A DNA stretch of 64,000 nucleotides from Effrenium voratum. Lineage: Eukaryota; Sar; Dinophyceae; Suessiales; Symbiodiniaceae. A program made the position numbers and the translations under genes. Of this stretch, positions 1 through 11,284 are shown piece by piece; the first letter of the stretch is position 1; every line of letters begins with the position of its first letter. The DNA is taken from NCBI GenBank assembly GCA_963377175.1, contig CAUJNA010002890.1, forward strand, positions 557,510 to 621,509, in the 5' to 3' direction. The notes beneath the pieces were generated by a model. That model was not told where the DNA came from. It saw nothing but the letters and a program-made list of their open reading frames with translations, and ran no database searches.

Positions 1-49
1 GCATCTAGTGAAGGGATGAAGGGATTGAATCCTCTCAGAACTCAATGAA

Positions 50-118
50 CTTGGCGGTTTGCAGTGTTTAGCCCACGAAAAGTTGTCGACTTTTAGCAAG
101 GGATCAGAAAGCGGACAG
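50..118 (+). repeat. Family H fragment
   Basis: Contains the family H core (CCCACnAAAAGTT...CTTTTAGCAAGGGATCAGAAA) and ends GCGGACAG, like copies at 26556, 36415, 45990 and 58773. Confidence 0.5.
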
Positions 119-217
119 CTTCCAGTGAGCACTCTCCTGACTTAATTCCCATGTTCTCCGTGCCCCTCACCTCAGACCTCGCTGAACTGGCCTTTGTCGC
201 TTGGCTTTGACCGCCAG

Positions 218-516
218 GCAGTCAACAGCGGTATGGAGAACGGCATGCTGAAACCGGGTGCTCGGGCTGCCCAGTGTGTGCCTCCTATTCACAGGGTGAG
301 CAAAAACGGTGGCCTCCAGAGAGAAGTTGGGAGAATCATTTTGCCCCCGTGCCTGGAGTCTTTTCTAAGGACCCTTGAAAACTGGTTGGTGAATGACCCC
401 CAACATTTTGGTTGGTCATTGACCCATGTTCACAGGATAGCTACCCGTCAGAAGTGGATCGGAACTCCTCGATCACTAGCGAATCCTCCGGTTCCAATTC
501 GGATTTTGAAATTTAG
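218..516 (+). CDS. 3' end of a gene, two exons (218-295, 436-516)
   Basis: Exon 218-295 follows a CCGCCAG acceptor and ends CACAGG before a canonical GTGAGC donor. Exon 436-516 follows a TTCACAG acceptor and ends in a TAG stop at 514-516. Both are in phase 0, so the joined frame reads through ...CVPPIHR then DSYPSEVDRNSSITSES and an acidic, serine-rich tail ending DFEI. The 140-bp intron carries a degraded copy of palindromic family D'. A charged Ser-rich end is common in eukaryotic proteins and no domain is visible. An alternative is read-through without splicing, which stays open to 532 but gives a less protein-like sequence. The upstream part of the gene lies outside the window. Confidence 0.5.
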
Positions 517-610
517 CGGCAGGTTCCATTGAACCCACGACACAAGTTTGACTTTTAATCAGGGGATCCGTTGTGACAGACAACACACGACGTGGGTCTG
601 TGTGTTGTAA

Positions 611-760
611 ACATATATGTACATATATATATATATATATTATGGACCCTCCAATACTTCCCTTAAAAACAGGTCATCGCGCCAGAATTTGGGGTGAAAT
701 CCATTTTTACAGGGGTAGCTTGAGGGTCCAGGTATGTATATATATATATAAATATACACA
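611..760. repeat. Two AT-rich dinucleotide runs
   Basis: (AT)n at about 611-641 and a second run of TA/CA dinucleotides at 733-772. No gene is seen around them. Confidence 0.8.
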
Positions 761-1862
761 TACGCACATACGGCCACCAGCAAAACACATATCGCATGTT
801 CAGGCATTTGTCGCTGGCCGATCAATCCGATGCCACAAAGGACCCCGCAATTTGTGTTGCATCGAACCTTCTGAAAGGGAGCGGTTCTGACAAAAAACGA
901 TTCGGTCCCTTCTTTGGGGGTCCATGTGAGCCAAACATGATGCGTCTCTCAACAGTGCCGAAACGCAAATAGAGCAACTTTGCGCGAGGCAACCCTTCGA
1001 GAAGGCGGTTTTGGAGGGAAGCCATAAAGACCACCCACCAATTTGGAGGGTCCGAGTCCTATTTTGAGACATACCCAAAGACTTGGTGGCCCTCCGGTGG
1101 CCCTGGGTTTTCAATACTAGAAGCGCGCTCGAACAGGGCGAGTAAGAATCTCAAGATAGGAATCGGAACCCCCAAAATGCCTGGTGTCCTTTTCGTTTTC
1201 CTTTAGTCCAAGCAAAGGTCGCTCGGAAAAAGGCAGAATCTCAGAAGGACTCAGCTCCAAATGCCCTACAGGAAGTTAGCCCTTCCCGCTTTTGGCGGGT
1301 ATTTGGCTCACTTCTTTGAGCTTTTAGGGCGAACCATTAGGGCCCCCCTACTTGCCAGATTGAATGGTTCTCAGAACTCGTGTGGGTCGTGGGGGACTCC
1401 TTGAGTGTTCGGCCAAGTTAGTGAGTGTTAGTCACCTGAGTTAAGACCGGTGCTTGCAGGGCACCCGTCCAGTGGAGTTTACCTTATTCAAGGATTCCTG
1501 CCCAGGTGGCTGACCACTTACCAAGACTTGGCAACAAAGATGCAAGTGTAACACAGGTCTCTTTCGTGGTTTTGTATCATAGTTTTGGGTATGTCCTTTT
1601 TGCGCGTTCTTTGATTTTTGGGTGTGTCTCTTTTGGGCTTACATCTAATGTTTTGGCATGTTCAACTTGTCCTTCGGAGTTGGTATCCCTTTCTCGCCGT
1701 TTTTGGGGGGTCCAACCTTACAAAAGACGAGCCACCCAGGTAGGTTTTCGCCCAATGGATTTGACCCATTGGAGGCCAGCGGCATACCATCTCAGATGCT
1801 CTTGCAGATCAAGCTGCAGGCCAGGGAATCGTTATTGTTTTTTTAAAGAAAAAACATAACTG

Positions 1863-1955
1863 CCTGGAGTCTTCTTCTGACCCTTGAAACATGGGGTCAC
1901 TACCCCAAAAATGGTTGGTCATTGACCCATTTTAAAAGGGTCATGGAGACTCCAA
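1863..1955. mobile_element. Family D' foldback element
   Basis: Starts CCTGGAGTC and ends GGAGACTCCA. The two halves are nearly reverse complements (GACCCTTGAAACATGGGGTC against GACCCATTTTAAAAGGGTC), so the element can fold into one long hairpin. Confidence 0.7.
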
Positions 1956-2826
1956 GTGTTTTGCACTGTTTTTGCGTCACCGCGCACACAGGCGTTTCTG
2001 GCAAGAATCGCGAATGCGAAACGAGGTTTCTCTACAATGCGCCAAATAATGTTGTTTGTTTTACGCTGTATATCTGCGTTAAAAGGAATCGATCTTTGTT
2101 GGAAATACATTTTTTCCTGGGACTTAAGCCAACGGAGGTTTCTGCTCCCTGGGGGCGAACCGCATGCTTCAGTTCAATTCCGCTTCGAGGAAGCCAACGG
2201 ATGGACAATGGCTCCGATTTTTCCAGCATCCGCTATCTAGCACCAATGTGCGGAACACCAAGATGAACTTTTCCCCCCCCAACAAAAAGCAAACAACACA
2301 CAACATGTTCAGAGGTGTTTTTGCGCATCAGCCGTTTATAGTATGCCTAAAAAAAGCGGCCGTACTGCCCTACATATTCCTAACCAGCAGCACGGGCTCA
2401 GGATTTGCAGAGCCTCCTGGATCACGCTTGGTGCTTCATAGTGGGTTTTCGGGGACTTATTATCAAAGGCGCGATCGGGCTCGTCAGGTTGGTGAGTACA
2501 TCCGGTTATTCGCTTGGAACCTTTTGTTTTTGGCCCGCCTTTTCGCGAGCACGGATGCATTTATAAGAAGTTTTGCGTTTCGGTGTGTCTTTTTTTGAAG
2601 GTATCCTTTTTGGTTCAAAAGCAAGTCCAAAGCACCCCAGGCATGTTGGGGCCTCCCCTATTTTGAGACAAACCCATTGGGGGACGGTCCATTGGTGCCA
2701 TCCCAGACATCAAAACTCGGAAGCCGTCAAGTGCTTACTTGGGGCAGCGCGATCTCCGCTAGTTGCCGAAGGCCCCATGGCGGGGGAGGTCGAGCTTTAG
2801 TTGCCCAAATGAAAACTTTTGATATT

Positions 2827-2920
2827 TTCCATTTGCTGAAGAATCATTTTCCCTCTTGGTTGTGCAGGGAATCTATCACTACTGGAAATATTTCTTCTAG
2901 GGGGCTTAAGCAGATGGAAG
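2827..2920. mobile_element. Family B inverted-repeat element
   Basis: Ends are TTCCATTTGCTGAAG and CTTAAGCAGATGGAAG, an imperfect terminal inverted repeat. The interior has the family signature AGGGAATCTATCACTACTGG. Confidence 0.7.
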
Positions 2921-3164
2921 TATTGAACAAACAAAGCAAGCAATTTAGTGAGATAGCAGGAAACAAGCAAGCACGTGCTTGCATTTTCTGAAATTTTCTG
3001 AACAAGGACCGTTTGGCACGATGCATACCCGCTTATTACACACGCGCTCGTTACACACCCTGTTACGCAGCTTAAGCAACCCGGCATATCCCTCTGGCTG
3101 GTTTCATGCCCCCACAGTGTTCATTCCCAATCGTTCCCAGATGGCGAGGGATGCCCCACTTAAA

Positions 3165-3296
3165 GGAGCAGGGTACTTAGTACGCGGGGAATAACCATGG
3201 TTATAACCCACGAAAGCCATGGTTATAAGTCTAAGTGGGTTGTAACCACGCAACTAACCACTTGCTAAGTACCCGATCGCCCCTTTAAGTAGTGAG
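3165..3296. mobile_element. Family D palindromic element
   Basis: Begins TTAAAGGAGCAGGGTACTTAG and ends CTAAGTACCCGATCGCCCCTTTAAG; the interior repeats CCATGGTTATAA twice. Long near-palindrome, probably a foldback or MITE-type element. Related copies lie at 47908 and 52197. Confidence 0.6.
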
Positions 3297-3415
3297 TGCT
3301 GCCGAAGACTCACTTCGAACGTGTTTGAACAAATCCAGACTTGCCTTCTAAACCAGTCATACGCCTGGAACAAACAGCCCAGCATTGTGGCTACGCTCGA
3401 AGCCCTTTCTGTTGT

Positions 3416-3543
3416 CTAGGTCCCCCCAGCTAGGTGCCAACTTTTACCGTTTCTTTTTTTGGGGAGGGTTTCCCTACTAAAATAGACGTCCTGAAAAAAG
3501 AAACGGTACCCTTATTCGAACAAACCTCTACTGGAGGACCTAG
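3416..3543. mobile_element. Family A element, copy 1
   Basis: 128 bp with ends CTAGGTCCCCCC and GGAGGACCTAG. A stray right-end-like CTACTGGAAGACCTAG lies about 100 bp downstream (3639-3654). Confidence 0.75.
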
Positions 3544-4499
3544 GGGGGGGGTGCTTTTGGCTTTTCTATTTAACAAAGGTGGGTAGCAACTCCGAAACAT
3601 AGGTGTCCTTTTGGTTGTTTTGCTAAAAAAATAGATGGCTCTACTGGAAGACCTAGTTCTAGGAACTAGACGAAGCCCCTTGAACGCCGCAGACCTTCGT
3701 AGAGGTCTTCGATTCCAAGCGATCGAGTTCCTCTCGACCAGGCTACGGAGAAGAAGCTCGTGGCAGAAGCCTCAGGTCTTAGGTCAGATTTTTTCAGGTG
3801 TGCCTCTCTCCCATGTTGCCTTGGTGTCCCCAACTTGTTCCTTGTCTTCTTGATGAGGGTAGGTTTATTTCAGGTGCCTCTCTCAGTCTGTCTCATGTTG
3901 CCTTGTTTGCTCTTTTGTTTTGACATCCTGAGAAGGTACCAAGGCACCCTTAAAGGGTCAAACATCCGGACAAATCAAAAGGGAGGGTACCCAGAACGAG
4001 GCTGCCAAATGTGGCACGCTTTTTCTTTGGGTTCAGCTTCGCTTGAAGACTGGGGTGTAAAGGAAACTTGAAAGGAAAACCAAAAGCGCCATTTTGGAGG
4101 GGTCCGACTCCTGCAATTTCCCCAAAAACAACCACCACATAAAGCAACCAACATGTGAAGACCTGCTACCCAGTTGCCCAGCGGATTCCGCCCCCTTTTT
4201 TTCCCGTGTATGTTGTTTTTTTTTGTTTTTGTGGTTTGGGTTTCCCCTTCAAATTTAGAGCAACCAAAAAGGATTTGCTCTTTCTTTTTGTTTCTTTTCC
4301 TTTTTGTTTTTCTCGCATGGAAGCAGGTCTAACACATTTTGTTTCCTGGAAGCACTGGATTTTACCGCTGAGGAAGACATGGTGAAGAAGAAGATGAAGT
4401 ACGCACAGAGCGTCCAGCGAGGTTTGGTTCCTAGATCCCAATCAGGCCTCACGTACGGCCTAGCTGGGCACCCATTTTTTATGTATTTTTTTCGGTGGA

Positions 4500-4562
4500 T
4501 GTGTGTTTGTTTGCTTGTTTGCTTGCTTCTGTTTGTTTATTTGCTTGCTTGCTTGTTTGTTA
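4500..4562 (+). repeat. TTTG/TTGC microsatellite
   Basis: Tetranucleotide run of TTTG and CTTG units. Confidence 0.7.
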
Positions 4563-4830
4563 CTTTTCCTTTTTGCGGGGAGGGGGGGTCCTTTTTGTTG
4601 TGCGGGCATCACATGTTTTTTCTCTACCCCGGGATTCAATCCACCATAGCAATTTAAGCAATAAGGGGTTCACACAACCACCATTGTTTACCCAAGGATT
4701 GTAATAATGTAAGTTGGGTCAGCTATTCTTTTAATGGGTCTTGAACCCTAGGATAAGTAGGTTATAACCATGGTCAAAGGAAGTTTAACAAGAAACTTCC
4801 GTAGTACTGGAACTAAATGAGCTAGCTGCT

Positions 4831-5041
4831 TTGACATATAGCTATGACAGGTAGCTAGCATGACAAATAGATAGCTTTGACATATAGCTAGCTTGACAGA
4901 TAGAAAGCTTTCCAATAGGCCAGCATGACAGATAGATAGCTTTGACATATAGCCAGCTTAACACATAGATAGCTTTCCAAAGACTAGCATGACAGATAGA
5001 TAGCTTTGACATATAACCAGCTTGACAGATAGATAGCTTTA
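4831..5041. repeat. GATAGATAGCTTT minisatellite
   Basis: Imperfect tandem units built from AGCTTTGACATATAGC and GCATGACAGATAGAT, repeating at roughly 28 and 57 bp. First block of the satellite complex. Confidence 0.75.
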
Positions 5042-5093
5042 AGATACATGGATGTGCGCGAAAAAAGCTACGAGAAAAGCTGAAATCAGGAGA

Positions 5094-6420
5094 GCTGGGG
5101 GATAGCAAGTTGCAGAAACGTTGGTGCCATGCGTGAATTGGGCTTCCGGACAGTGCGCAAACCACCTCGGTCGCGACGCCTGTACGGAGGCGGTCTCGGA
5201 ACGGTCCCGGAACGGTCTCGGAACGGTTCGGAACGGTCTCGGAGACGGGACCATTGGCACGGCCGCGCGAAGGTTTCGCAAGGTTTGAATTGCGTGGCAG
5301 GCGCAGCACTTTCGCAAGGTCAAGTGTAGATTTCGTGACAGGCGCAGCACTTTCGCAAGGTCAAGTATAGATTTCGTGGCAGGCGCAGCACTTTCGCAAG
5401 CACTCTCTGCGAGCTGGGGGATGGCAAGATGCAGAAAACGTTGGCGCTGTGCGTGAATTGGGCTTCCGGACAGTGCGCAAACCACCTCGGCTGCGACGCC
5501 TGTACGGAGGCGGGTCGGAACGGGTCTCGGAACGGTCTCGGAGACGGGACCATTGGCACGGCCGCGCGAAGGTTTCGCAAGGTTTGAATTGCGTGGCAGG
5601 CGCAGCACTTTCGCAAGGTCAAGTGTAGATTTCGTGACAGGCGCAGCGCAGCACTTTCGCAAGGTCAAGTATAGATTTCGTGGCAGGCGCAGCACTTTCG
5701 CAAGCACTCTCTGCGAGCTGGGGGATGGCAAGATGCAGAAAACGTTGGCGCTGTGCGTGAATTGGGCTTCCGGACAGTGCGCAAACCACCTCGGCTGCGA
5801 CGCCTGTACGGCGGCGGTCTCGGAACGGAACGGGTGCGGAACGGTCTCGGAGACGGGCCCATTGGCACGGCCGCGCGAAGGTTTCGCAAGGTTTGAATTG
5901 CGTGGCAGGCGCAGCACTTTCGCAAGGTCAAGTGTAGATTTCGTGGCAGGCGCAGCACTTTCGCAAGGTCAAGTATAGATTTCGTGGCAGGCGCAGCACT
6001 TTCGCAAGGTGAAGTGTAGATTTCGTGGCAGGCGCAGCACTTTCCCAAGGTCAAGTGTAGATTTCGTGGCAGGCGCAGCACTTTCGCAAGGTCAAGTATA
6101 GATTTCGTGGCAGGCGCAGCACTTTCGCAAGGTCAAGTATAGATTTCGTGGCAGGCGCAGCACTTTCGCAAGGTCAAGTGCCAAATTCGTGGCAGGCGCA
6201 GCACTTTCGCAAGGTCAAGTACAAAATTCGTGGCAGGCGCATCACTTTCGCAAGGTCAAGTACAGAATTTGTGGCAGGTGCAGCACTTTCGCAAGGTCAA
6301 GTGCAAAATTCGTGGCACGCGCAGCACTTTCGCAAGGTCAAGTACAGATTTTGTGGCAGGCGCAGCGCTTTAGCAAGGTCAAGCACAGATTTGGTGGCAG
6401 GCGCAGCATTTTTGCAAGGT
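5094..6420. repeat. Higher-order satellite with 41-bp units
   Basis: Three near-identical blocks of about 300 bp start at GAGCTGGGGGATGGCAAG (about 5090, 5411, 5716). Each contains a GC-rich part with repeated CGGAACGGTCTCGG and a run of 41-bp units (GTGGCAGGCGCAGCACTTTC...). After the third block the 41-bp unit alone continues to about 6420 with gradual divergence. Because 41 is not a multiple of 3, long open frames across it on both strands are artefacts of low stop density. Confidence 0.85.
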
Positions 6421-7340
6421 CAACTTTCGCAGCCGGGGCTCGAAAATCGCAACTTTTAAGTACGAAAGTAGTACGCGAAGTCAACTTTCGCAGCTGGGGC
6501 TTGAAAATCGCAACTTTTAAGTACGAAAGTAGTGCGCAAAGTCCACTTTCGCAGCCGGGGCTTGAAAATCGCAACTTTTAAGTACGAAAGTAGTACGCAA
6601 AGTCCACTTTCGCAGCTGGGGCTCGAAAATCGCGACTTTTTAGTACGAAAGTAGTACGCGAAGTCCACTTTCGTAGCTGGGGCTCGAAAATCGCAACTTT
6701 TAACTACGAAAGTAGTACGTGAAGTCCAGTTTCGCAGCTGGGGCTCGAAAATCGCAACTTTTAAGTACGAAAGTAGTACGCGAAGTCAACTTTCGGGGAT
6801 TGAACATCGCAACTTTTAAGTGCAGAGAAAGATGGGTAGATAGATAGATCAATAAACAGATATAGAGATAGCTAGAGAAATAGATAGAAAGAGATAGAGA
6901 AACAGAGATAGACAGAGATAGATAGATTTGTAGATAGATAGACAAATAACTAGCTAGATAGATAGAGGGAGATAGATAGATAGGAGATAGAGAGGTAGAT
7001 AGATAGGTAGATCTATAGATAAATCGCAACTTTTAAGTACGAAAGTAGTACGCGAAGTCAACTTTCGCAGCTGGGGCTTGAAAATCGCAACTTTTAAGTA
7101 CGAAAGTAGTGCGCAAAGTCCACTTTCGCAGCCGGGGCTTGAAAATCGCAACTTTTAAGTACGAAAGTAGTACGCGAAGTCCACTTTCGCAGCTGGGGGA
7201 AAATCGCAACTTTTAACTACGAAAGTAGTAAAGTCCAGTTTCGCAGCTGGGGCTCGAAAATCGCAACTTTTAAGTACGAAAGTAGTACGCGAAGTCAACT
7301 TTCGGGGATTGAACATCGCAACTTTTAAGTGCAGAGAAAG
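6421..7340. repeat. 61-bp satellite, two blocks around a GATA tract
   Basis: Units of 61 bp (CTTTCGCAGCTGGGGCTCGA...) occupy 6424-6820 and 7020-7340, separated by a GATA/GAGA tract at 6826-7020. The junction sequence (TTTCGGGGATTGAACATC then AAGATGGGTAGATAGATAG) occurs twice, at about 6790 and 7300, showing that a segment of about 510 bp was duplicated. Confidence 0.85.
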
Positions 7341-7490
7341 ATGGGTAGATAGATAGATCAATAAACAGATATAGAGATAGCTAGAGAGATAGATAGAAAG
7401 AGAGAGAAAGAGACAGAGAAACAGAAAGAGAAAGAGAAAGAGAGAAAGAGAGAAAGAGAGAAAAAGAGAGAGAGAAAGAGAAGCAAGGGG
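7340..7490. repeat. GATA and GAAA-rich purine tract
   Basis: Second GATA run passing into AGAGAAAGAGAAA repeats that end the satellite complex near 7490. Confidence 0.8.
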
Positions 7491-8471
7491 CCAAGGACAG
7501 TTCTCCAAACTATAGTTGTTCACTGCTTTGAAACTTCCGCCCCCCGGCTCTGCCGGACCTTACTTGTAAGGAGACGAACAACCTACTTGCTAGGCAGGTT
7601 GAACATCCAATTTTTCTGAAATAGAGGGGTGCTCGATAAGTCCTCAAGCAACCACCTGTCAAGGAACCTGCCAGCCTTTTAGGGACTCACTTCTTGAGTT
7701 CATGGACTTCAGTCGCTTTTTGGAAGACAGGCACTAGGTCTCAATAGCCTCTTGGAATCCCTTCAAAGGAGGTTGATTGTTTCCTCACTCTCTGAGTTTT
7801 TGGACTCTTTTCTAAGGCTGTTTAAAATTGCTTGTTGCCCCAAAAAATCCCTTGGTACCTTGCGAGGATGTAAGTTACGGCCACACAAATACCACACCTT
7901 GTTTGCCCTGCACATAATTTGGATGAACAGTACCTCACCCCCATTCTATTGAATTATGCTCGCCCTATGAGTTTGTTCACCCCGATTTGGCCCCTTACGG
8001 TGCTTTTCTGGCCAATCCACGAGGAATGTTTCCTGTGGCCTTTGATTCGATCTATGTAGATCCCCGGATTGGGGGGATGTTTTTGGGGGCGATCCCACTT
8101 AGATGTTCAACCAACTTAGTAATCTCAGTTGCCCTGGTTACAAGCATGATTATATTCTACTTACCTGACGTGGCAACGGACATCCAAGAATGCAAGCTTT
8201 GGGATTAATCTGGAGGACCGCACTAATCAAGTCCAGTGATTAGATATTTACCCATATACTCAACAAACAGAGCCACCCTTTGAAAACCGGTCCCTTGTTC
8301 AGTAACAATATTAAGGTCAACTCCACTGAACGGGGGGCTCGTAATTATCAGGGTTAGAACCTAGGTTACCAGCAAGTTATAAAGTTGGCGAAGCGAACGC
8401 CCAAGATCGCCAGCAGCACTTGCCACGCCAAGCAAGCTCAGTGGTTGTTTTTTCCCTGACCTTTTCCCATG

Positions 8472-8581
8472 TCTCCTTAAAAGATACATTTTGCAACCAC
8501 TTGAAACATGGCTTTTCCACCAAATTAAAGGGAAACCACCATTTACAAGGCAATGTTCGGTGTACAATGTAAGGATCCCTG
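8472..8581. mobile_element. Family P element
   Basis: Shares CTCCTTAAAAGATACATTTTG near its left end and GTAAGGATCCCTG at its right end with copies at 31045 and 58394; terminal sequence CAGGGnTCCTT/AAGGATCCCTG is an imperfect inverted repeat. Confidence 0.6.
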
Positions 8582-8797
8582 TTTCCCTGTATGCTGAACC
8601 AAGGGAGCACCCTTTAAAAAAACGGTCCCTTGGCAAAACCCCACCCAGACTTGCCAAGGTCTGGGAGGGAAAGGCCACCTGGACCTCGGCGACGAGGAGT
8701 TTTTTTTTCCAGACGTGCGCGTTTTTTTTTTTTTGGGTGGGGGGTGGTGTGCTCGAGTTGGGGCATCAACCGAGTTGCGGGGGAAAAGATGCTCACT

Positions 8798-8917
8798 CCC
8801 TGAGTCTATGGATTTCAGTCGCTTTAGTCGCTTTGGTCGCACTTTTTGGGTTTGAAACGTGGGGAAACTTTGGCAAACAACAGAAATCGGAGGCGTGCTT
8901 GGCCCTGAGGAAGTGAG
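8798..8917. mobile_element. Family C element
   Basis: Ends CTCACTCCCTGAGT and CTGAGGAAGTGAG form the family C inverted repeat; the interior has AGTCGCTTT repeats. Confidence 0.6.
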
Positions 8918-9403
8918 GGACGCAAACGTCTCCCTGCCAACTCCGAGTTCTTAGGCTTTTCTTGCCACAACAACCATGGTTGTTACCCACTTACTAAGTA
9001 CCCCGCCCCTTCCAGCGGGTTCTGCTGAAGATTGGAATTTCGAGTGGCCCTGAGAAGCGCTCAACGATGCGCTTCGGAGCCTTGACCCGAAGCCATTGGA
9101 CTGGAAGATCTTCAGACTTAAACTTTTTGGTTGAAGTCAAGGGGGGGGTCCACTAAACCCCGAGAAAGTGGTCCACTTTTTGCGGGTCAACAGCAACCAA
9201 GGTTCCGACTGGCTGCTTGAACCTGCCTGGAGGTTCACGAGCAGGCTGCGTTGAGGAGCAGTTCCGAAACTCATGTGCACTGGCACCTGCGTGATCGAAA
9301 CGCGGGAAGCCTTTTGATGGAAGGTTTCTTTCTGCGCGCAACAAATACAACCCGACCATAGATTTGGGGGGGGGTTCTCCGCCTTCATTTCTTTCAGGAA
9401 CAA

Positions 9404-9506
9404 CTTCCATTTGCTTAAGAACTATGTTTTATTTTCCATTGATGGTTTTAAAGGGAATTTATGCCTACTGGATTTTTTGTTCCAGGAGTCAATCACCAAA
9501 TGGAAG
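9404..9506. mobile_element. Family B element
   Basis: Ends CTTCCATTTGCTTAAGAA and CACCAAATGGAAG. An internal TTCCAG at 9480-9485 can serve as the acceptor of the exon that follows, which would place the right end inside coding sequence. Confidence 0.7.
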
Positions 9507-9672
9507 ACAAGCACCAAACCAAACAGCTCGTGGGGATCGGGGTTCATTTTCGAAAATCCAGCGACGGGACGCGTCAGGATCTCTTGGGCTTGACGGAGGA
9601 CATGAAGTCTGCAAGCGCCTCAGTCGCTTCCAATGAGAGCGAGGAATCCCAGCGATCTTGGCTCGCCATCCG
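9486..9672 (+). CDS. Isolated exon, unknown product
   Basis: The frame reads VNHQMEDKHQTKQLVGIGV, then a serine-rich part with DLLGLTEDMKSASASVAS and ESEESQRSWLAI. Acceptor TTCCAG at 9480-9485 and donor GTTCCG at 9673 give 61 codons plus 2 bases on each side. The first 20 bases are the right end of a family B element, so this may be a partly exonised transposon end. If the true acceptor is further right, the exon starts near 9524. No domain recognised. Confidence 0.4.
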
Positions 9673-9966
9673 GTTCCGGAAGGGGCATGTTCGATCTTTT
9701 TTCTAGGTGGCACTTCCATCTTCATTCTTTCCGATCCGAATTTCTTTCCAGAAAACCATGAGAACCCCAGGGGAAACAGATCCAGCTTTTGAAAAGAAGG
9801 ATGGCTGAAAAGAATGGGGAATCAAGCCCTATATTTTTGGTGCTGAGTGGCAGTTTCCGAATTTAACCCACTAAAAGTTAGTCACTCTTAGCGGGGGATC
9901 AGAAATCGGGCAGCCCAGCTATTTCGAATTGGGGACTCCTTCGCCCAAGCAGGCGAGCACTGATTT

Positions 9967-10065
9967 GGGTGTGGCTCAAAATTGAACGATCGGAGGGGCA
10001 AACCGCAGGTTTTGGTCCATTTTTCCACTTGCCAGGGCACGTACCGGTTTTTTGAGCCACGGCCA
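9967..10065. mobile_element. Family J element
   Basis: Ends GGGTGTGGCTCAAAA and TTTTTTGAGCCACGGCCA are an inverted repeat; the interior has the family signature CGCAGGTTTTGGTCC. Confidence 0.75.
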
Positions 10066-10454
10066 CTTCCATAAAACAAATGGCAACCTTTGTGGGGACC
10101 CAACTTGGATGACAGTCCACGATAAGCAATGAACTGTGAACCCCGGCCCATGGAATTTCAATGGCTTGCACCTGGGGGGTTGAACAGCAAAATTGGGTAA
10201 GGATTGAAGTCCCGCTTTTGAGGACGTTCCGACCCAGCTGAAATTCAGTTCGGCACATAAGCTGGTTGCTCTCTGCTCTGATGTGTTCCACTTTGGCGAA
10301 GGTCTGTATGCCGGACTAGCTTCCCTTTCAACTTGGACAATGACCCGTTCCTCATTAAGTGATGTACCTTTCGAGGTCAGAGATCAGACCATCAAGATGG
10401 GCTCAAGGGGGGGGCAAACTCTACTCACTCCGCTGAGTGGATTAGATACGTACG

Positions 10455-10475
10455 TATATATATATATATATAGTG
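10455..10475. repeat. AT dinucleotide run
   Basis: Short (TA)n run. Confidence 0.8.
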
Positions 10476-11197
10476 GTATGTATGCACAGTTTCATTTTCG
10501 CACTCCCCGAGTTTCTGGACTTGAAGTTTTTCACTTGTTGGACCCCCCAAAGGGGTCCTTATTTCTGCCTTTGTACCTCTTTTTTATGGGTCAAAGGAAA
10601 GAAAAAGGGGTCCTTTGGGGGTCCAGGTTGTTGGCAAGACCGTTTGAGTGGGAAACAAGCAGTTCGGACTTTTTTGAGCACTCTCGGGACGCAAGCCCAG
10701 CTGAGTGTGCACCGAGACAGGGAGCGACAGCACATTGGTTTCGATTTCCGAGCTAGCGGTTGCCAGTTTTTTCGGGCTCTTTTGAGCTGAGCAACAGACA
10801 TAGCAGGGACATGGACATTCTTGGTGGTTCCCAGCCGTCAGTTCCTCACTTTTAGTCGGTTTCGTGGTTGGGTTTCCATTTAACCGACTGACAGTTCAAC
10901 CTGGATGTTCAACCAACATTGGTAAGTAAGTTATGACCGTGGTTATCACCAGGGCAACTGAGGTTATCTATGTACCTGATGGTCGTTGAACATAATAAAT
11001 CAAGCCCTTTGTCTAGCATGCTGATTCCGAGTACCAGCAAGTTTTGACCGCAACTTAGTAAACAAATTTGAAAAAAGAGCCCCCACATTTTCCGATGGCG
11101 GAAACTTTTTGGGGAGGAAACAAAGCCTTGGTTCTGCATCTTTTGTTTAGCTCGTCAATTCTCAAGGCCAACCAGACCAGCCAAGTGTCAGTATGAA

Positions 11198-11284
11198 GGG
11201 CCCGTGGCGTAATGGCAGCGTGCGCTTAGATAAGTCTTGAGCCTGCGCAGAGGGAGGTCATGGGTTCATATCCCGCCAGGTCCA
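11198..11284 (+). tRNA. tRNA-Leu(AAG)-like gene
   Basis: An 87-nt cloverleaf can be drawn. The acceptor stem pairs GGGCCCG with CAGGTCC (one mismatch). The D stem is GCG/TGC with loop TAATGGCAGCG. The anticodon stem is CTTAG/TTGAG with loop ATAAGTC, giving anticodon AAG. A long variable arm CCT-GCGCAG-AGG is as expected for leucine tRNA. The T stem has one A-C mismatch around TTCATAT. The internal promoter A box TGGCGTAATGG fits TRGYNNARNNG; the B box GGTTCATATCC departs from GGTTCGANTCC. Base 37 is T rather than a purine and no T-run terminator follows, so it could be a tRNA pseudogene or the head of a tRNA-derived repeat. Confidence 0.5.

Larger units (their letters stand above)
520..2800. 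other. Stretch without a confident gene
   Basis: Apart from the AT runs and the D' copy, this holds fragments of other repeats (for example a family K end near 2583). Short open frames near 2150-2240 and 2709-2800 look faintly protein-like but have no supporting splice partners. Confidence 0.4.
7500..9400. other. Repeat-dominated stretch without a confident gene
   Basis: Contains a TTCAACC...TTACCTGACGTGG palindromic element near 8102-8190, a family P copy, a family C copy and a poly-T/poly-G run at 8700-8740. No convincing exon was found. Confidence 0.4.

Noticed and set aside
5039..6081. Long minus-strand open frames (up to 292 codons) with repeated Cys-rich motifs
   Set aside because: They run across the 41-bp and 300-bp satellite; every frame is open because the units lack stops. 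The unit length is not a multiple of three, so no repeat protein is encoded.
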